A stretch of DNA of 64,000 bases from Nitrosomonas sp. Nm84. Its GTDB lineage: Bacteria > Pseudomonadota > Gammaproteobacteria > Burkholderiales > Nitrosomonadaceae. The translations under genes were made by a program, and so were the position numbers. The stretch's first letter is position 1. Each line of letters starts with the position of its first letter. The stretch is taken from contig NZ_QJJP01000013.1 in the NCBI RefSeq assembly GCF_003201565.1, forward strand, positions 28,533 through 92,532, given 5' to 3'. The notes under the pieces were generated by a model. It saw only the letters and a program-made list of their open reading frames with translations, was not told the DNA's origin and did no database searches. This document shows positions 25,258-35,914 of the stretch, piece after piece.

Positions 25258-27855
25258 TCACCCATTCGTCACCCCTTTAAATCCCTCGGAGATGCGATAA
25301 TATACGCGGCGCACCGGTGTGCCGTAGCGTTCAATCACACGGTATTCAATGGCACCGGGCTGCTCGAGCATTTTTTCCACATCAATACCTTTGCTACCCG
25401 TGCGAGTTTTTTCCAAATGACGCCGTTTCATGCCGATCTGAATGATAGGGCGGTCGGTGGGCGCTTGAGAAGGAAACCAGAATTCATACATGGCACCGCT
25501 ATCCCCAAACATATTGCGTGAACGGATATCCAATTTTGTGTCGCCATGCGTGTAAAAATATAAAGCGCTGGCAACTGACCATTTGCTCATGCCGACAACG
25601 ATGGGTTCCTTGCCGGTTTGGTTTTTGACTTCTGCTGCAATTTGCTCAATTTCGGCGGCTGTTTCTCGCCAGTAATAGTGCTCTGTAAATAAATGATATG
25701 GTACACCAGGTATTCCCAGTACCACATAGTGCGACACAAAAGCATAAGCGAAGATGCACACGATAATAGTTGGTTGCCAAGCAGCTTGTATGCGTTTGGC
25801 CAGTGTGCTTAGATGGTCGGTTTGGCCGATCATCCAGGCGATGGTGGGCAGTACTGCAAGCCAGATTGGGGCGGTCCAGTGAAAACGTGGTTCGTCAAAA
25901 GTACTGAGAGCGAAACAAACCAGGAATGGAACCACGGTAAAAACTTGCACAAATAAGTGACGTCTGTACTCAATTTGCTGATTGGTCTGTTTCTTAATTG
26001 AGAATAGCGCTAATACTGCTGCAATGAAGCCGATCGGGGTTAGCAGGATGATTACGTGGATAATCAAGTGATGGACTGAAAATTGATAACTATCTGTCAG
26101 CACGCGATTCGACTGAAATGCAAAGGATGCCCAATCATTACCGTAGTTCCAGATAATCACCGGCGAAAAAAGCAGTAATGCCAATAGCGCGGCCAGATAG
26201 GGGTAAGGGCGCTTCATCCAACGGCGTGCCGTCGGATCGATGATGACAAATGCCAGAGCGGCAATACCCAATAATCCCAGTGTGTACTTAGACAGTAATC
26301 CCAGACCGAAAGCGATTCCCATACCTAGCCAGGCTGAGCGTTGACCGGCTATTAATGCACGCTCCATGTAATAGAGCGTGGCGGCCCAGGCTGCAATGAG
26401 CGGCGCATCGGGTGTCATTAATACGCCGGAAGCGACTCCTATCGGTAGAATAGCCAATAACAATACCGCCCGCATCGCAGTGGATTTGTTATACAGATTC
26501 TGCGCCAGTGCATAGAGGTAACCCATGGCTACTAAACCGCACAACAGTGCACCAATGCGCACGCCAAATTCATTGTGTCCCAGAATCGATGTGCCCAGCC
26601 AGATTAACCAAGCCACCATAGGCGGATGGTCATAAAAACTGAGATCCATGTGCTGTGCGTATTGCCAGTAATAGGCTTCATCCGGAATGAGTTGCGCCAA
26701 ACCGAAATAAACCAAGCGCAGCAATAGAATGAATATCACGATACCAATGGCTGCGGTGCGCCAACGCATCTCTAGTGACGGTAGATCTTTTTTGCTAGGA
26801 AACACATAAAAGGCTGAGCCCAGATAGTTGACGGCTGCGGTGGCAGCGATGGCCGGAAAAATTGCCAGCAGAGGTGGTATGTGCCAAACATAAACCAGCA
26901 AAGCCAGCACTCCGCCGCGTAATAATAACGCGAGGGCGCCGACGGTCAGGAAACGACCGAATTGATGCCATTGCAGATAGCCCGCGTGATGTTCACGGAA
27001 TGCCCATTTTGAATTAAAAGTATAGTTGACCGTTGCAGCCACAAAGAAGCTGGCAAAGTGAGACAGAGCAAGTCCGGCATCACGGCTGATCATCCATTGA
27101 AAAACAATGGCGTCAATCAATACACCGAGTAATCCGACCGCTGCGAAGCGGCCAGCCGTATTCAGTGTGACTGTGCCACCGGCTAAGGTTATCAAACGCT
27201 GAACATAGGCCAACTGGTGGGAAAAAGACAGCTTTGAAGTGCCATGCGTGCGATCGTGAAAGCAAATCGGTACTTCGGTGACACGCAGCTTGTCGTGGTT
27301 GGCCATCAGTAATTCAAGCAGAATCTTGTAGCCACGTGCATTGTTAGAAATACTTTGAGCCAGTTCACGGCGGAATGCAAAAAAACCGGAGGTGGCGTCA
27401 TTGACATCGCAGATAGGGCGTGCTATCCAACTACCTATGCGGGACAGTAGTTGCCGATGCAGCGGCCAGTTTTCCGTGCTGCCACCAGGAACATAGCGAC
27501 TGCCAATGGCAACATCATAATTGCCATCTAATACCGGGATGACAACGGCTGGTAGGCTTTCGGGCGAATGGCTTAGATCGGCATCCATGACAACAATGAC
27601 GTTACTTTGTGCTGCAGCGACACCCGCGAGTATCGAGGCGGTGAGATCCGGCTTTTCGCGCCGTTCAATCAAGCGGACATTCGCTTGGTTTTCCCATGCG
27701 CGTACTTTGTCTGGCGTGCCATCCGTGGAACCATCATCAACGAAGATGACTTCAAAACTATTGGGGCTAAAATCCAGTGCAAATAAACGAGTGAGGAGTT
27801 GATCTATATTCTCAGACTCATTCAATGTGGGTACTACGATGGAAAATTGGGTCAT
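25258..27855 (-). CDS. three-domain glycosyltransferase: GT2 + GtrA + GT39/ArnT-like
   Basis: An 865-residue fusion. Residues 1 to about 230 form a GT2 polyprenyl-phosphate sugar synthase domain (SIVVPTLNE, FVDDGSTDGT, DAD at 91-93). Residues about 235-350 form a GtrA-like flippase domain (four helices, VNYTFNSKWAF and NYLGSAFYVF). Residues about 370-800 form a GT39/ArnT-type membrane transferase (LIPDEAYYWQYAQHMDLSFYDHPP). The fusion could make, flip and use a lipid-linked sugar within one polypeptide. Target unknown; lipid A or a surface glycan are plausible. Downstream of mltG on the same strand with a 50-bp gap. Confidence 0.92.
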   Translation of the reverse strand: MTQFSIVVPTLNESENIDQLLTRLFALDFSPNSFEVIFVDDGSTDGTPDKVRAWENQANVRLIERREKPDLTASILAGVAAAQSNVIVVMDADLSHSPESLPAVVIPVLDGNYDVAIGSRYVPGGSTENWPLHRQLLSRIGSWIARPICDVNDATSGFFAFRRELAQSISNNARGYKILLELLMANHDKLRVTEVPICFHDRTHGTSKLSFSHQLAYVQRLITLAGGTVTLNTAGRFAAVGLLGVLIDAIVFQWMISRDAGLALSHFASFFVAATVNYTFNSKWAFREHHAGYLQWHQFGRFLTVGALALLLRGGVLALLVYVWHIPPLLAIFPAIAATAAVNYLGSAFYVFPSKKDLPSLEMRWRTAAIGIVIFILLLRLVYFGLAQLIPDEAYYWQYAQHMDLSFYDHPPMVAWLIWLGTSILGHNEFGVRIGALLCGLVAMGYLYALAQNLYNKSTAMRAVLLLAILPIGVASGVLMTPDAPLIAAWAATLYYMERALIAGQRSAWLGMGIAFGLGLLSKYTLGLLGIAALAFVIIDPTARRWMKRPYPYLAALLALLLFSPVIIWNYGNDWASFAFQSNRVLTDSYQFSVHHLIIHVIILLTPIGFIAAVLALFSIKKQTNQQIEYRRHLFVQVFTVVPFLVCFALSTFDEPRFHWTAPIWLAVLPTIAWMIGQTDHLSTLAKRIQAAWQPTIIVCIFAYAFVSHYVVLGIPGVPYHLFTEHYYWRETAAEIEQIAAEVKNQTGKEPIVVGMSKWSVASALYFYTHGDTKLDIRSRNMFGDSGAMYEFWFPSQAPTDRPIIQIGMKRRHLEKTRTGSKGIDVEKMLEQPGAIEYRVIERYGTPVRRVYYRISEGFKGVTNG

Positions 27856-27905
27856 GTAGTTCCACAGATTAGAATTTATAATGGATGATTGGCGGCATGA
27901 TATTG

Positions 27906-28901
27906 TTATCTTTGTTGCTTCTGATATTTATCCACCGCTTTATTATGGTCCGTCAAGTTAGTAGAGAATTGCGATTCTCCGTTACCTTTCGCAACAAAGT
28001 ATAGTGCGTCAGTTTCGGCTGGGTTGAGTGCTGCACGAATGGAAGCTAAACTTGGCAAAGCAATGGGTGTAGGCGGTAAGCCAGCGCGAGTATAAGTGTT
28101 GTATGCCTGGTCTGCAAGCAGATCTTTTTTGCGTAGATTACCATCAAAATGCTCACCTAAACCGTAGATGACGGTGGGGTCTGTTTGTAAGCGCATATCT
28201 TTACGTAGCCGATTAATAAAAACACCAGCGATTTCTGCGCGGTCGCTTGCTACTCCCGTTTCTTTTTCTATAATGGATGCGAGAATCAGTGCTTCGTAGG
28301 GAGTGTTTAACGGTAATGATTCTGCACGCGCTGCCCAACCGGTTTGTAAGTGATTGTGCATGGCCCGGTATGCTCGCTGCAAAATATGGATATCGCTGTC
28401 GCCCTTGATAAAATAATACGTATCAGGAAAAAATAATCCTTCTGCTGCTGTTTCACTTGCGCCGATCCGCTGCAAAATTTCCTGATCGCTGAGATCGATT
28501 GTATCATTTTGGATGGCGGGATGCTCATTTAGAACTTTCCGAAGCTGAGCAAAAGTCCAGCCTTCAATGAATTTTATCTCCGTTTGTTTCGCGTCACCTT
28601 CTGTCAGATATTTTAACAACGCTATTTGTGAAAGGCTATCGGTCAATTGATAGTCACCGGCTTTAATAGCCGATTCTTGATTCAGATAACGTGCTAGCAC
28701 AATCAATGACCATTTGTTGGGAATGACGCCGGCATCAGCAAGTTGCTGCGCGACTTGTTTTAGGTTGCTACCAGGACGAATGGAGAACTCATAGGGCGTG
28801 GTAGGCAGCGTAACTTTCGAATGCACGTGCAGATAAAGCCATCCGACTAATAAGATGGCTATTGATACTGCGACAAGAAAGAGGCGTTTTAGCGTGTGCA
28901 T
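27906..28901 (-). CDS. mltG: endolytic peptidoglycan transglycosylase MltG
   Basis: A 331-residue YceG-family lytic transglycosylase that cuts nascent glycan strands at the inner membrane. One N-terminal membrane helix (about 7-24) is followed by a LysM-like domain and the catalytic part: ASIIEKETGVASDRAEIAGVFINRL carrying the active-site Glu, LQTDPTVIYGLG, YNTYTRAGLPPTPI and the final LYFVAKGNGE. It starts 17 bp after fabF, the usual order in proteobacteria, although pabC, often between them, is absent. Confidence 0.95.
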   Translation of the reverse strand: MHTLKRLFLVAVSIAILLVGWLYLHVHSKVTLPTTPYEFSIRPGSNLKQVAQQLADAGVIPNKWSLIVLARYLNQESAIKAGDYQLTDSLSQIALLKYLTEGDAKQTEIKFIEGWTFAQLRKVLNEHPAIQNDTIDLSDQEILQRIGASETAAEGLFFPDTYYFIKGDSDIHILQRAYRAMHNHLQTGWAARAESLPLNTPYEALILASIIEKETGVASDRAEIAGVFINRLRKDMRLQTDPTVIYGLGEHFDGNLRKKDLLADQAYNTYTRAGLPPTPIALPSLASIRAALNPAETDALYFVAKGNGESQFSTNLTDHNKAVDKYQKQQR

Positions 28902-28918
28902 GCACCGGAAAGTAACAG

Positions 28919-30160
28919 CTATACTTTACGGAAAACCAACGTTCCGTTAGTCCCACCAAATCCGAAGGAATTGGATAATGCGACGTTGATACGCATGTTT
29001 CTTGCGGTATTGGGAATATAATCCAGATCACATTGCGGGTCTTGATTAACAAGATTAATGGTGGGTGGTGCAACTTGATGATGTATTGCAAGTGCGGAAA
29101 ATACCGCCTCCACGCCTCCGGCAGCACCCAGCAAATGACCGGTCATTGATTTTGTGGAATTTACCGCAAGTTTATTGGCATGGTCTCCGAAACAACGTTT
29201 GACCGCGATCGTTTCAGCGATATCACCCAGTGGCGTAGATGTACCGTGTGCATTAATATAATCAACCTCGGTGGTAGGAATACCTGCATTTTTAAGCGCA
29301 TTGGTCATGCAGCGTGCTGCACCTTCACCATCGTCGCATGGCGCTGTCATGTGAAATGCGTCGGCGCTCATACCGAAACCGACTAATTCAGCATAAATTT
29401 TTGCGCCACGTCGTTTTGCATGTTCTATTTCTTCCAATACCAGAATGCCGGCACCTTCACCCAGTACAAAACCATCGCGATCTTGATCCCAGGGACGGCT
29501 TGCGGCTGCCGGGTCATCATTACTGACTGACAAGGCTTTCGCAGCAGAAAATCCACCGATGGCAAGCGGTGTCACACAGGATTCCGCGCCACCACATACC
29601 ATCACATCCGCATCGCCATATTCAATCATACGGGCCGAATTGCCAATGCTGTGTGTTGCCGTAGTACAGGCTGTGACGATAGCGAGATTGGGACCTTTGT
29701 ATCCATACATAATGGATAAATTACCCGCAATCATATTAATGATCGTACTAGGAATAAAAAAAGGAGATATTTTGCGTGGACCGCCGGCATGATATGCGGT
29801 ATCGGTGTTTTCAATCATTGGCAAGCCGCCGATTCCTGAACCGATATTGACACCGATTCGCTCCGAATCAAGATGCGTGACATCTTCGATACCTGCGTCT
29901 TTGACAGCTTGAATTGCTGCCGCCATGCCGTAATGAATAAAAATATCCATACGACGTGCTTCTTTGACGGACAGATATTGGTGAATATCAAAGTCTTTTA
30001 CTTCACCGGCAATTTGTGAAGAAAAATTTGATGCATCAAAGCGAGTAATCTTAGTAATGCCAGATTTACCTGAAACAATATTTTCCCACGCGCTTGACAC
30101 TGTATTTCCAACGGGCGATACAATACCCAACCCGGTAATTACTACCCTGCGTTTCAACAA
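28919..30160 (-). CDS. fabF: beta-ketoacyl-ACP synthase II
   Basis: A 413-residue condensing enzyme that elongates acyl-ACP with malonyl-ACP in type II fatty-acid synthesis. Catalytic Cys165 is in [12 protein letters not shown]; the two His are in [11 protein letters not shown] and [13 protein letters not shown]. The C-terminal [14 protein letters not shown] is standard. It follows acpP by 39 bp. Confidence 0.97.
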   Translation of the reverse strand: MLKRRVVITGLGIVSPVGNTVSSAWENIVSGKSGITKITRFDASNFSSQIAGEVKDFDIHQYLSVKEARRMDIFIHYGMAAAIQAVKDAGIEDVTHLDSERIGVNIGSGIGGLPMIENTDTAYHAGGPRKISPFFIPSTIINMIAGNLSIMYGYKGPNLAIVTACTTATHSIGNSARMIEYGDADVMVCGGAESCVTPLAIGGFSAAKALSVSNDDPAAASRPWDQDRDGFVLGEGAGILVLEEIEHAKRRGAKIYAELVGFGMSADAFHMTAPCDDGEGAARCMTNALKNAGIPTTEVDYINAHGTSTPLGDIAETIAVKRCFGDHANKLAVNSTKSMTGHLLGAAGGVEAVFSALAIHHQVAPPTINLVNQDPQCDLDYIPNTARNMRINVALSNSFGFGGTNGTLVFRKV

Positions 30161-30199
30161 AATAACTCCAATTACTTGTTGTACTTTAAAAACAAAAGA

Positions 30200-30436
30200 C
30201 TAATTTGTGTTGGCAGTGACGTAGTCAATCGCTTCCTGAACGGTATTTATTTTTTCTGCTTGCTCATCTGGAATCTCACATTCGAATTCTTCTTCCAGTG
30301 CCATGACCAGCTCAACTGTGTCAAGTGAATCCGCTCCCAGATCATTGACAAAAGAGGATTCATTTTTGACTTCTGTTTCATTCACGCCAAGTTGTTCGGC
30401 AACAATTTTTTTAATACGCTGCTCAATATTTTCCAT
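30200..30436 (-). CDS. acpP: acyl carrier protein
   Basis: 78 residues with the phosphopantetheine site Ser37 in [16 protein letters not shown]. Highly acidic, as usual. It carries growing acyl chains between the Fab enzymes. The 198-bp gap before it (30437-30634), with AGGAAA just upstream of the ATG, is AT-rich and may hold its own promoter, as in other bacteria where acpP is made in excess. Confidence 0.97.
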   Translation of the reverse strand: MENIEQRIKKIVAEQLGVNETEVKNESSFVNDLGADSLDTVELVMALEEEFECEIPDEQAEKINTVQEAIDYVTANTN

Positions 30437-30634
30437 CTCTAGGTATTTCCTTTCAGGTAAGAAAAACTCTTTTATTTTAACAAATTTTCAGTATCAGCAG
30501 AACCGAACTGAAGCATGATCATAGCTTACGAGATTTCAGTTATTTTACGATTCAATCTTTTTTAGCTAAATTTCGTAGCATAGAGATAATATATTACTAT
30601 TAATTTTTGTGTATAAATTTTCTAATACGCTTTA

Positions 30635-31378
30635 TCAATCCATATACATTCCACCATTCACATGAAGTGTCGTACCGGTAATGTAGCCAGCAGCGGACGA
30701 AGCTAGAAACGCCACAGCGGATGCAACTTCTTCAGGGCGCCCTAATCTTCCTAAAGGAACGTGCTGAATTAAACTTTGTTGGTGCTCATTAGTCAGTGAG
30801 CGAGTCATATCAGTATCAATAAACCCTGGGGCGACACAGTTCACGGTGATATTGCGACTGCCCACTTCGCGCGCCAGTGATTTACTAAAACCAAACAGAC
30901 CTGCTTTGGCAGCAGCATAGTTTGCTTGCCCCATGTTTCCAATTGCACCGACTACAGAAGAGATATTGATAATGCGTCCATAGCGAGCTTTCATCATAGC
31001 GCGAAGCACGACGCGGCTTAAACGAAACACCGATGTAAGATTGGTGGCTATGATTTCGTTCCATTCCTCGTCTTTCATGCGAACCAACAGATTGTCCCGT
31101 GTGATGCCGGCGTTGTTAACCAGTATTTCGATCTCACCAAATTTCTCGCGAATGATTTGCATGGCACTATGCATTTGTTCAGTATCATTCACGTTCAGCA
31201 TGATACCTGTGCCTTTGATGCCGGCCTTCTCCAGATACTGACTAATCGTGTTGGCACCATTTTCTGTGGTTGCTGTGCCAATGACAATCGCGCCATGCTG
31301 ACCGAGTTTAAGTGCGATAGCTTGTCCAATACCGCGACTAGCGCCTGTTACCAATGTTATTTTATTTTCCAAAATCAT
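30635..31378 (-). CDS. fabG: 3-oxoacyl-ACP reductase
   Basis: A 247-residue SDR that reduces 3-ketoacyl-ACP with NADPH. TGASRGIG is at 11-18, NNAG at 88-91, Ser140, and the Tyr154-x3-Lys158 pair. The start is the ATG at 31378, with GGAG upstream; another in-frame start four codons earlier would sit inside that ribosome site. It lies downstream of fabD with a 48-bp gap. Confidence 0.96.
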   Translation of the reverse strand: MILENKITLVTGASRGIGQAIALKLGQHGAIVIGTATTENGANTISQYLEKAGIKGTGIMLNVNDTEQMHSAMQIIREKFGEIEILVNNAGITRDNLLVRMKDEEWNEIIATNLTSVFRLSRVVLRAMMKARYGRIINISSVVGAIGNMGQANYAAAKAGLFGFSKSLAREVGSRNITVNCVAPGFIDTDMTRSLTNEHQQSLIQHVPLGRLGRPEEVASAVAFLASSAAGYITGTTLHVNGGMYMD

Positions 31379-31426
31379 ATCTCCATACATAGAGCCATGA
31401 CCGTAAGTAGCAAATACTCATGGTGA

Positions 31427-32362
31427 TTATCGTAAACTAACTGCTTGTTTGATTGTTTCGCTATCGATTAATGATAACTGTTGCAAACTTTGGTCTATGC
31501 GTTTGTTCAGTCCAATCAATACCTTTCCGGGCCCACACTCAATGACATGTGTCATGCCGGCAACCGCAAAGGCGTGGATTGTGTCTACCCATCGTACTGG
31601 ACTGACGAGTTGTTGAACTAAAATTTTCTTGATGGATAGTGCATCAGAGTGCGATTTTACATCGGCATTATGCAAAATTGCGATTTTAGGAGATTGCAAT
31701 GCGATGCCTTCCAACTGTTGTTGCATACTTTCAGCTGCTGGTTTCATCAGCGAACAATGTGAAGGGATACTCATCGGTAGCATGACTGCGCGTTTTGCGC
31801 CTCTTGATTTAGCCATTTCCATGCCTTGCAAAATGGCATTTTTGTGCCCGGCGATGACTACTTGTCCCGGTGAGTTGAAATTGGCTGGTTCCAGTGATTC
31901 TCCGTTACACTGTTGCGTGATATCGTGACATACGGTTCTGATGATCTCATCATCCAAGCCTAAAACTGCGGCCATTCCGCCGATTCCTTCCGGTACGGCA
32001 TGTTGCATTGCTTGTGCGCGGAAGCGCACCAGCGTCAGCGCATCGGCAAAACTCAGCACTTCCGCTGCGACCAATGCCGTGTATTCGCCCAGACTATGTC
32101 CAGCGAGTAATGCCGGTTTTGCCCCCCCTAGACTGATCCATGCACGGTATACCGCGATGCCTGCTATCAGCATGAGCGGTTGTGTATTGACTGTAAGATT
32201 GAGATCTTCGACAGGCCCGGAATTTACCATTGACCAGAAATCCTGTTTGAGGATATCCGATGCTTCTTGAAAAGTTTCCTGGATAATGGGTAAATCCACA
32301 TACCCATTCATCATTCCAATGGATTGTGACCCTTGACCTGGAAATACAAATGCAAATTTCAT
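31427..32362 (-). CDS. fabD: malonyl-CoA:ACP transacylase
   Basis: A 311-residue transacylase with FPGQGSQSIGM at the N-terminus and the nucleophile Ser90 in AGHSLGEYTAL. The His partner is in the SIPSHCSLM segment. It loads malonate on ACP for FabH and FabF. It starts 3 bp after the stop of fabH. Confidence 0.96.
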   Translation of the reverse strand: MKFAFVFPGQGSQSIGMMNGYVDLPIIQETFQEASDILKQDFWSMVNSGPVEDLNLTVNTQPLMLIAGIAVYRAWISLGGAKPALLAGHSLGEYTALVAAEVLSFADALTLVRFRAQAMQHAVPEGIGGMAAVLGLDDEIIRTVCHDITQQCNGESLEPANFNSPGQVVIAGHKNAILQGMEMAKSRGAKRAVMLPMSIPSHCSLMKPAAESMQQQLEGIALQSPKIAILHNADVKSHSDALSIKKILVQQLVSPVRWVDTIHAFAVAGMTHVIECGPGKVLIGLNKRIDQSLQQLSLIDSETIKQAVSLR

Positions 32363-32365
32363 AAA

Positions 32366-33322
32366 TTACCAGCGCAGTAAAACTGCTCCCCATGTAAAAC
32401 CACCCCCAACGCCTTCCAGTAGAACCAATTGGCCGGGATGGATGCGTCCATCACGTACTGCAATATCCAGAGCAAGTGGAATGGAAGCTGCGGAAGTGTT
32501 GCCGTGTTTGTCGACGGCCACAACTACCTTATCCATCGGTATGCCAAGTTTCTTTGCTGTGGATTGTATGATGCGTATATTTGCCTGGTGGGGAATCAGC
32601 CAATCAATATCCGTCGTTTGCAGATTGTTCTCAGCCACGGCCTCTTGTCCGACTTCTTCCAGAACTTTGACTGCAAATTTGAAAACGGTACCGCCTTCCA
32701 TGTTGATATATGGATTACCTTGTACTTTCCCGCCACTAATGCTGCCGGGCACGGATAGAACATTGCTATAGCTGCCGCTGGCATGGAGATGAGTGGACAA
32801 AATGCCGGGCTGATCACTTTGCGAAAGCACTACTGCGCCCGCGCCGTCACCAAATAAAACACAGGTGCTGCGATCATTCCAGTCGAGTATTTTAGAATAA
32901 ATTTCAGTACCAACCACCAATGCATTGCGACACTTACCCGAACTTACAAACATGTCAGCTGTTGCCAGCGCATACACAAAACCGCTGCAGACGGCCTGTA
33001 CATCAAACGCCGGGCAATTTTCAATCCCCAGCTTATTTTGCAGGATACAAGCCGTGCTTGGGAATACCATATCCGGGGTCGTCGTGGCAACGATGATCAG
33101 ATCAATATCTTTGCTGCTGACACCAGCAGCGCTCATGGCATTTTGACTGGCATACAGTGCCAGATCACTGGCTACTTGATCCTCACGCGCAATATGCCGT
33201 TGCGTGATGCCGGTACGGGTACGTATCCATTCATCACTGGTATCTACCATGCTCTCCAGTTCATGGTTAGTCAATATCTTTTCTGGTAAATAACTACCGG
33301 TTCCAGTGATTCTTGAATACAT
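32366..33322 (-). CDS. fabH: beta-ketoacyl-ACP synthase III
   Basis: A 318-residue initiating condensing enzyme using acetyl-CoA and malonyl-ACP. Catalytic Cys112 is in [10 protein letters not shown], His in IPHQANIRI and Asn in KHGNTSAAS. Its start codon overlaps the plsX stop by 1 bp, so translation is coupled. Confidence 0.97.
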   Translation of the reverse strand: MYSRITGTGSYLPEKILTNHELESMVDTSDEWIRTRTGITQRHIAREDQVASDLALYASQNAMSAAGVSSKDIDLIIVATTTPDMVFPSTACILQNKLGIENCPAFDVQAVCSGFVYALATADMFVSSGKCRNALVVGTEIYSKILDWNDRSTCVLFGDGAGAVVLSQSDQPGILSTHLHASGSYSNVLSVPGSISGGKVQGNPYINMEGGTVFKFAVKVLEEVGQEAVAENNLQTTDIDWLIPHQANIRIIQSTAKKLGIPMDKVVVAVDKHGNTSAASIPLALDIAVRDGRIHPGQLVLLEGVGGGFTWGAVLLRW

Positions 33323-34362
33323 TATTTTGTCAGTGTTTCCGGAGAGGTTTGAGAATGATGAGAAAGCTCGGCAACCCGTTCACTAATACGACGTAGCATG
33401 CCGCCACGTACTTCATCCGCTGCGCGTTTAATGGCAAAACCAAATGCATATTTATCAGCGGAGCCGTGGCTTTTAATCACTATGCCGCGTAAGCCCAAAA
33501 AGCTGGCACCGTTGTATCGGCGATGATCTACGCGGTGTTTAAAGGAATTTATAATGGGCATCGCAGTGATACCGACCAGTTTGGTCAGTAAATTGCGTTT
33601 GAATTCTTCGCGCAAGTAAGTTGCTAGCATTTGTGCCAGACCTTCTGAGGTTTTCAAGGTGATATTGCCGACAAATCCGTCGCAAACAACGATATCGGTC
33701 GTTCCTTTGTAAATATCGTTGCCTTCAACATTACCATAAAAATTGAGCCCGCTATGACGTAACAATTCAGCTGCGTGTTTAACGGTTTCATTGCCTTTGA
33801 TTTCTTCTTGACCCACGTTGAGTAATCCAACGCTTGGTGCTGGTTTGTTTTCAACTGAGGAAACCAGGGAAGAACCCATAATTCCAAATTGAAACAAGTG
33901 CTCAGCCGTACAATCAACGTTGGCACCCAGATCTAAAATATAAGTATGGCCTGTCATGGTTGGCAGTATGCCTGCAAGTGCTGGACGATCAACACCGGGA
34001 ATTGTTTTTAACACAAAGCGGGATGTCGCCAGTAATGCACCTGTGTTCCCGGCACTGATGCAAGCTTGTGCTTCACCTGTTTTAACAAGATTGATAGAAA
34101 CGCGCATCGAAGAATCTTTCTTGCCGCGTAAAGCGAGCGCAGGCGATTCATCCATGCTGACGACCTCGCTGGCCGGATGTATGCGAATTCTGGGTCCTGG
34201 TGCAGAATTCGCTGCACGTAATTCCGCTTCAATTGCATCAGGAATGCCGACAAGAATGATATTGGCTTCGGGATCGTTGCGAAGATAATCGACCGCTGCT
34301 GGAATCGTCACATGCGGACCATGATCACCGCCCATACAATCTATTGCTACAGTAATATCCAA
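33322..34362 (-). CDS. plsX: phosphate acyltransferase PlsX
   Basis: A 346-residue enzyme converting acyl-ACP to acyl-phosphate for phospholipid synthesis. [11 protein letters not shown] at the start, [10 protein letters not shown] and LDLGANVDC in the middle are the family signatures, and [15 protein letters not shown] near the end. It lies between rpmF and fabH as in most proteobacteria. Confidence 0.96.
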   Translation of the reverse strand: MDITVAIDCMGGDHGPHVTIPAAVDYLRNDPEANIILVGIPDAIEAELRAANSAPGPRIRIHPASEVVSMDESPALALRGKKDSSMRVSINLVKTGEAQACISAGNTGALLATSRFVLKTIPGVDRPALAGILPTMTGHTYILDLGANVDCTAEHLFQFGIMGSSLVSSVENKPAPSVGLLNVGQEEIKGNETVKHAAELLRHSGLNFYGNVEGNDIYKGTTDIVVCDGFVGNITLKTSEGLAQMLATYLREEFKRNLLTKLVGITAMPIINSFKHRVDHRRYNGASFLGLRGIVIKSHGSADKYAFGFAIKRAADEVRGGMLRRISERVAELSHHSQTSPETLTK

Positions 34363-34428
34363 TTTCAGCGCTCTTTATGACTGGGAAAACGATACACTCA
34401 GTGCAGCTTGTAGCAATAGACAAGATTT

Positions 34429-34608
34429 TTAATCGTTTTTAGTTTTAACAACCTTTTTGCCGCGGTAGTATCCATTGGGACTAATGTGGTGACGTAAATG
34501 GACTTCCCCAGTGCTTGATTCTATGGCCAAAGGAGGATTGGTTAAGAAATCATGTGAACGATGCATGCCACGTTTTGAAGGGGACTTCTTGTTTTGTTGG
34601 ACTGCCAT
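34429..34608 (-). CDS. rpmF: 50S ribosomal protein L32
   Basis: A 59-residue protein, too short for a 60-residue cut-off. Reverse-strand translation from the ATG at 34608 begins [20 protein letters not shown] and ends KKVVKTKND, a full-length L32. A strong AAGGAG site lies 8 nt upstream. The zinc-binding Cys residues of some L32 proteins are absent, as in other proteobacteria (the C-minus form). It lies between yceD and plsX, the conserved order. Confidence 0.97.
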   Translation of the reverse strand: MAVQQNKKSPSKRGMHRSHDFLTNPPLAIESSTGEVHLRHHISPNGYYRGKKVVKTKND

Positions 34609-34633
34609 GCGATTAACTCCTTAAATTCAATTT

Positions 34634-35149
34634 TCAATTCGTCTTTTTAAATTTTGCTAATGTTGCAAATGGGTGTGCTGAATGTGACTGATCATCTACG
34701 TTACTTTCGATGGATTCCGGTAGATGTATTTTGCATTCATCATCTGGATGACACGATGAAATTGGTAAGCTGAGAATAATTTCCTCTTCAACCAAATCGA
34801 ATACATCCAAATCAGACGTTGCCAAAATAGCATCCATGGTATCATCGTCATTTACTTGATCCAGTTCTGCTTCGTTTTTAACCAAGCGAAAAAAAGCTTG
34901 CAGATCTATAACATGCGTTAATTTGTCAAGGCAACGCTGACATCTGAGGTGTATTTCACCCTTAACTTCCAAATGTAGGCATGGTTTATTATTCTTATCA
35001 GAATAACCACTGATCTGGTATGTCACTACACCGCCATCATCAAACAGCAAATCACGCAAACGTGTAAATTCAGATACCGGGATTTTATCATAATGCACAC
35101 CCGCATTACGTACAAAATCGAGAGGGGTTATCACAAATCGCACAGACAT
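34634..35149 (-). CDS. yceD: YceD/DUF177 family protein (23S rRNA accumulation)
   Basis: A 171-residue protein of the YceD family, which affects 23S rRNA levels in E. coli and is encoded before rpmF in most bacteria. The family core is visible: HLEVKGEIHLRCQRCLDKL with two Cys three residues apart, and an acidic region FDLVEEEIILSLPISSCHPDDEC. It starts 56 bp from the divergent maf gene. Confidence 0.9.
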   Translation of the reverse strand: MSVRFVITPLDFVRNAGVHYDKIPVSEFTRLRDLLFDDGGVVTYQISGYSDKNNKPCLHLEVKGEIHLRCQRCLDKLTHVIDLQAFFRLVKNEAELDQVNDDDTMDAILATSDLDVFDLVEEEIILSLPISSCHPDDECKIHLPESIESNVDDQSHSAHPFATLAKFKKTN

Positions 35150-35205
35150 AAGGCGCGCATGTTATATTTTTTGCTTTAAAGTGTCAAAAAATACCGAAGG
35201 AAATT

Positions 35206-35802
35206 TTGAAAACTCAAACCATTACCCAAAAAATCATATTGGCATCCAGCTCGATTTATCGCAAAGAATTGCTCCAGCGTTTACAAATTCCATTTGAAAC
35301 CACGCATCCAAAAATCGATGAAGCACCGCTATTGAATGAATTGCCGGAACAGACCGCCGTACGCCTCGCTGAGGAAAAAGCCCGCGCTGTTGCTAAAAAT
35401 TATCCGCACGCCCTTATTATCGGTTCTGACCAAATAGCCATATTAGGAAACACTCGTCTTGGGAAACCATTGAATCATAGCAATGCAACCGAACAGTTGC
35501 GCTTAATGCGTGGTAAAGAGGTGGTTTTCTATACGGCTTTATGTTTGCTGAATAGTACTACGGATCGGTTGCAAATACAGGTAATTCCTTATCGTGTAAA
35601 ATTCCGGCAGCTCAGCGATCAGCAAATCGAGAATTATCTGCTCAAAGAGCGCCCCTATCATTGTGCGGGTAGTGCAAAATCAGAAGGATTGGGTGTTGCG
35701 CTCATCGAACGCATGATCGGAGACGATCCCAATGCACTGATTGGGTTGCCGCTTATAGCCCTGATTGATATGCTGGCTCATGAAGGCGTCATGCTTATTT
35801 GA
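35206..35802 (+). CDS. Maf/YceF family nucleotide pyrophosphatase (TTG start)
   Basis: A 198-residue Maf-family house-cleaning pyrophosphatase acting on modified nucleotides. Signature: [16 protein letters not shown] at the N-terminus, [17 protein letters not shown] and a C-terminal IGLPL. By position it is the YceF type (m7GTP). The start appears to be TTG at 35206, preceded by AAGGAA at a proper distance; no ATG lies near the start of the family alignment. Confidence 0.9.
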   Translation: MKTQTITQKIILASSSIYRKELLQRLQIPFETTHPKIDEAPLLNELPEQTAVRLAEEKARAVAKNYPHALIIGSDQIAILGNTRLGKPLNHSNATEQLRLMRGKEVVFYTALCLLNSTTDRLQIQVIPYRVKFRQLSDQQIENYLLKERPYHCAGSAKSEGLGVALIERMIGDDPNALIGLPLIALIDMLAHEGVMLI

Positions 35803-35888
35803 TGACGATCTGTTAAAATAGGCCGCTTTTACAAGTGCTTCTAGATTGGATTGCAAATATATGAGTAATGTGAAATCATTATATCTTG

Positions 35889-35903
35889 AGTGAAACTTTC
35901 ACT
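35889..35903. promoter_or_regulatory. perfect inverted repeat before the metal-efflux operon
   Basis: AGTGAAA-C-TTTCACT, 12 bp before the start of the first gene of the efflux operon. It could be an operator for a metal-responsive regulator, though no regulator gene is nearby. Confidence 0.3.
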
Positions 35904-35914
35904 GATTATTGGTC

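Noticed and set aside
35803..35908. Possible terminator after maf
   Set aside because: I found no stem with a T tract; only the short dyad at 35889, which is listed as a possible operator.
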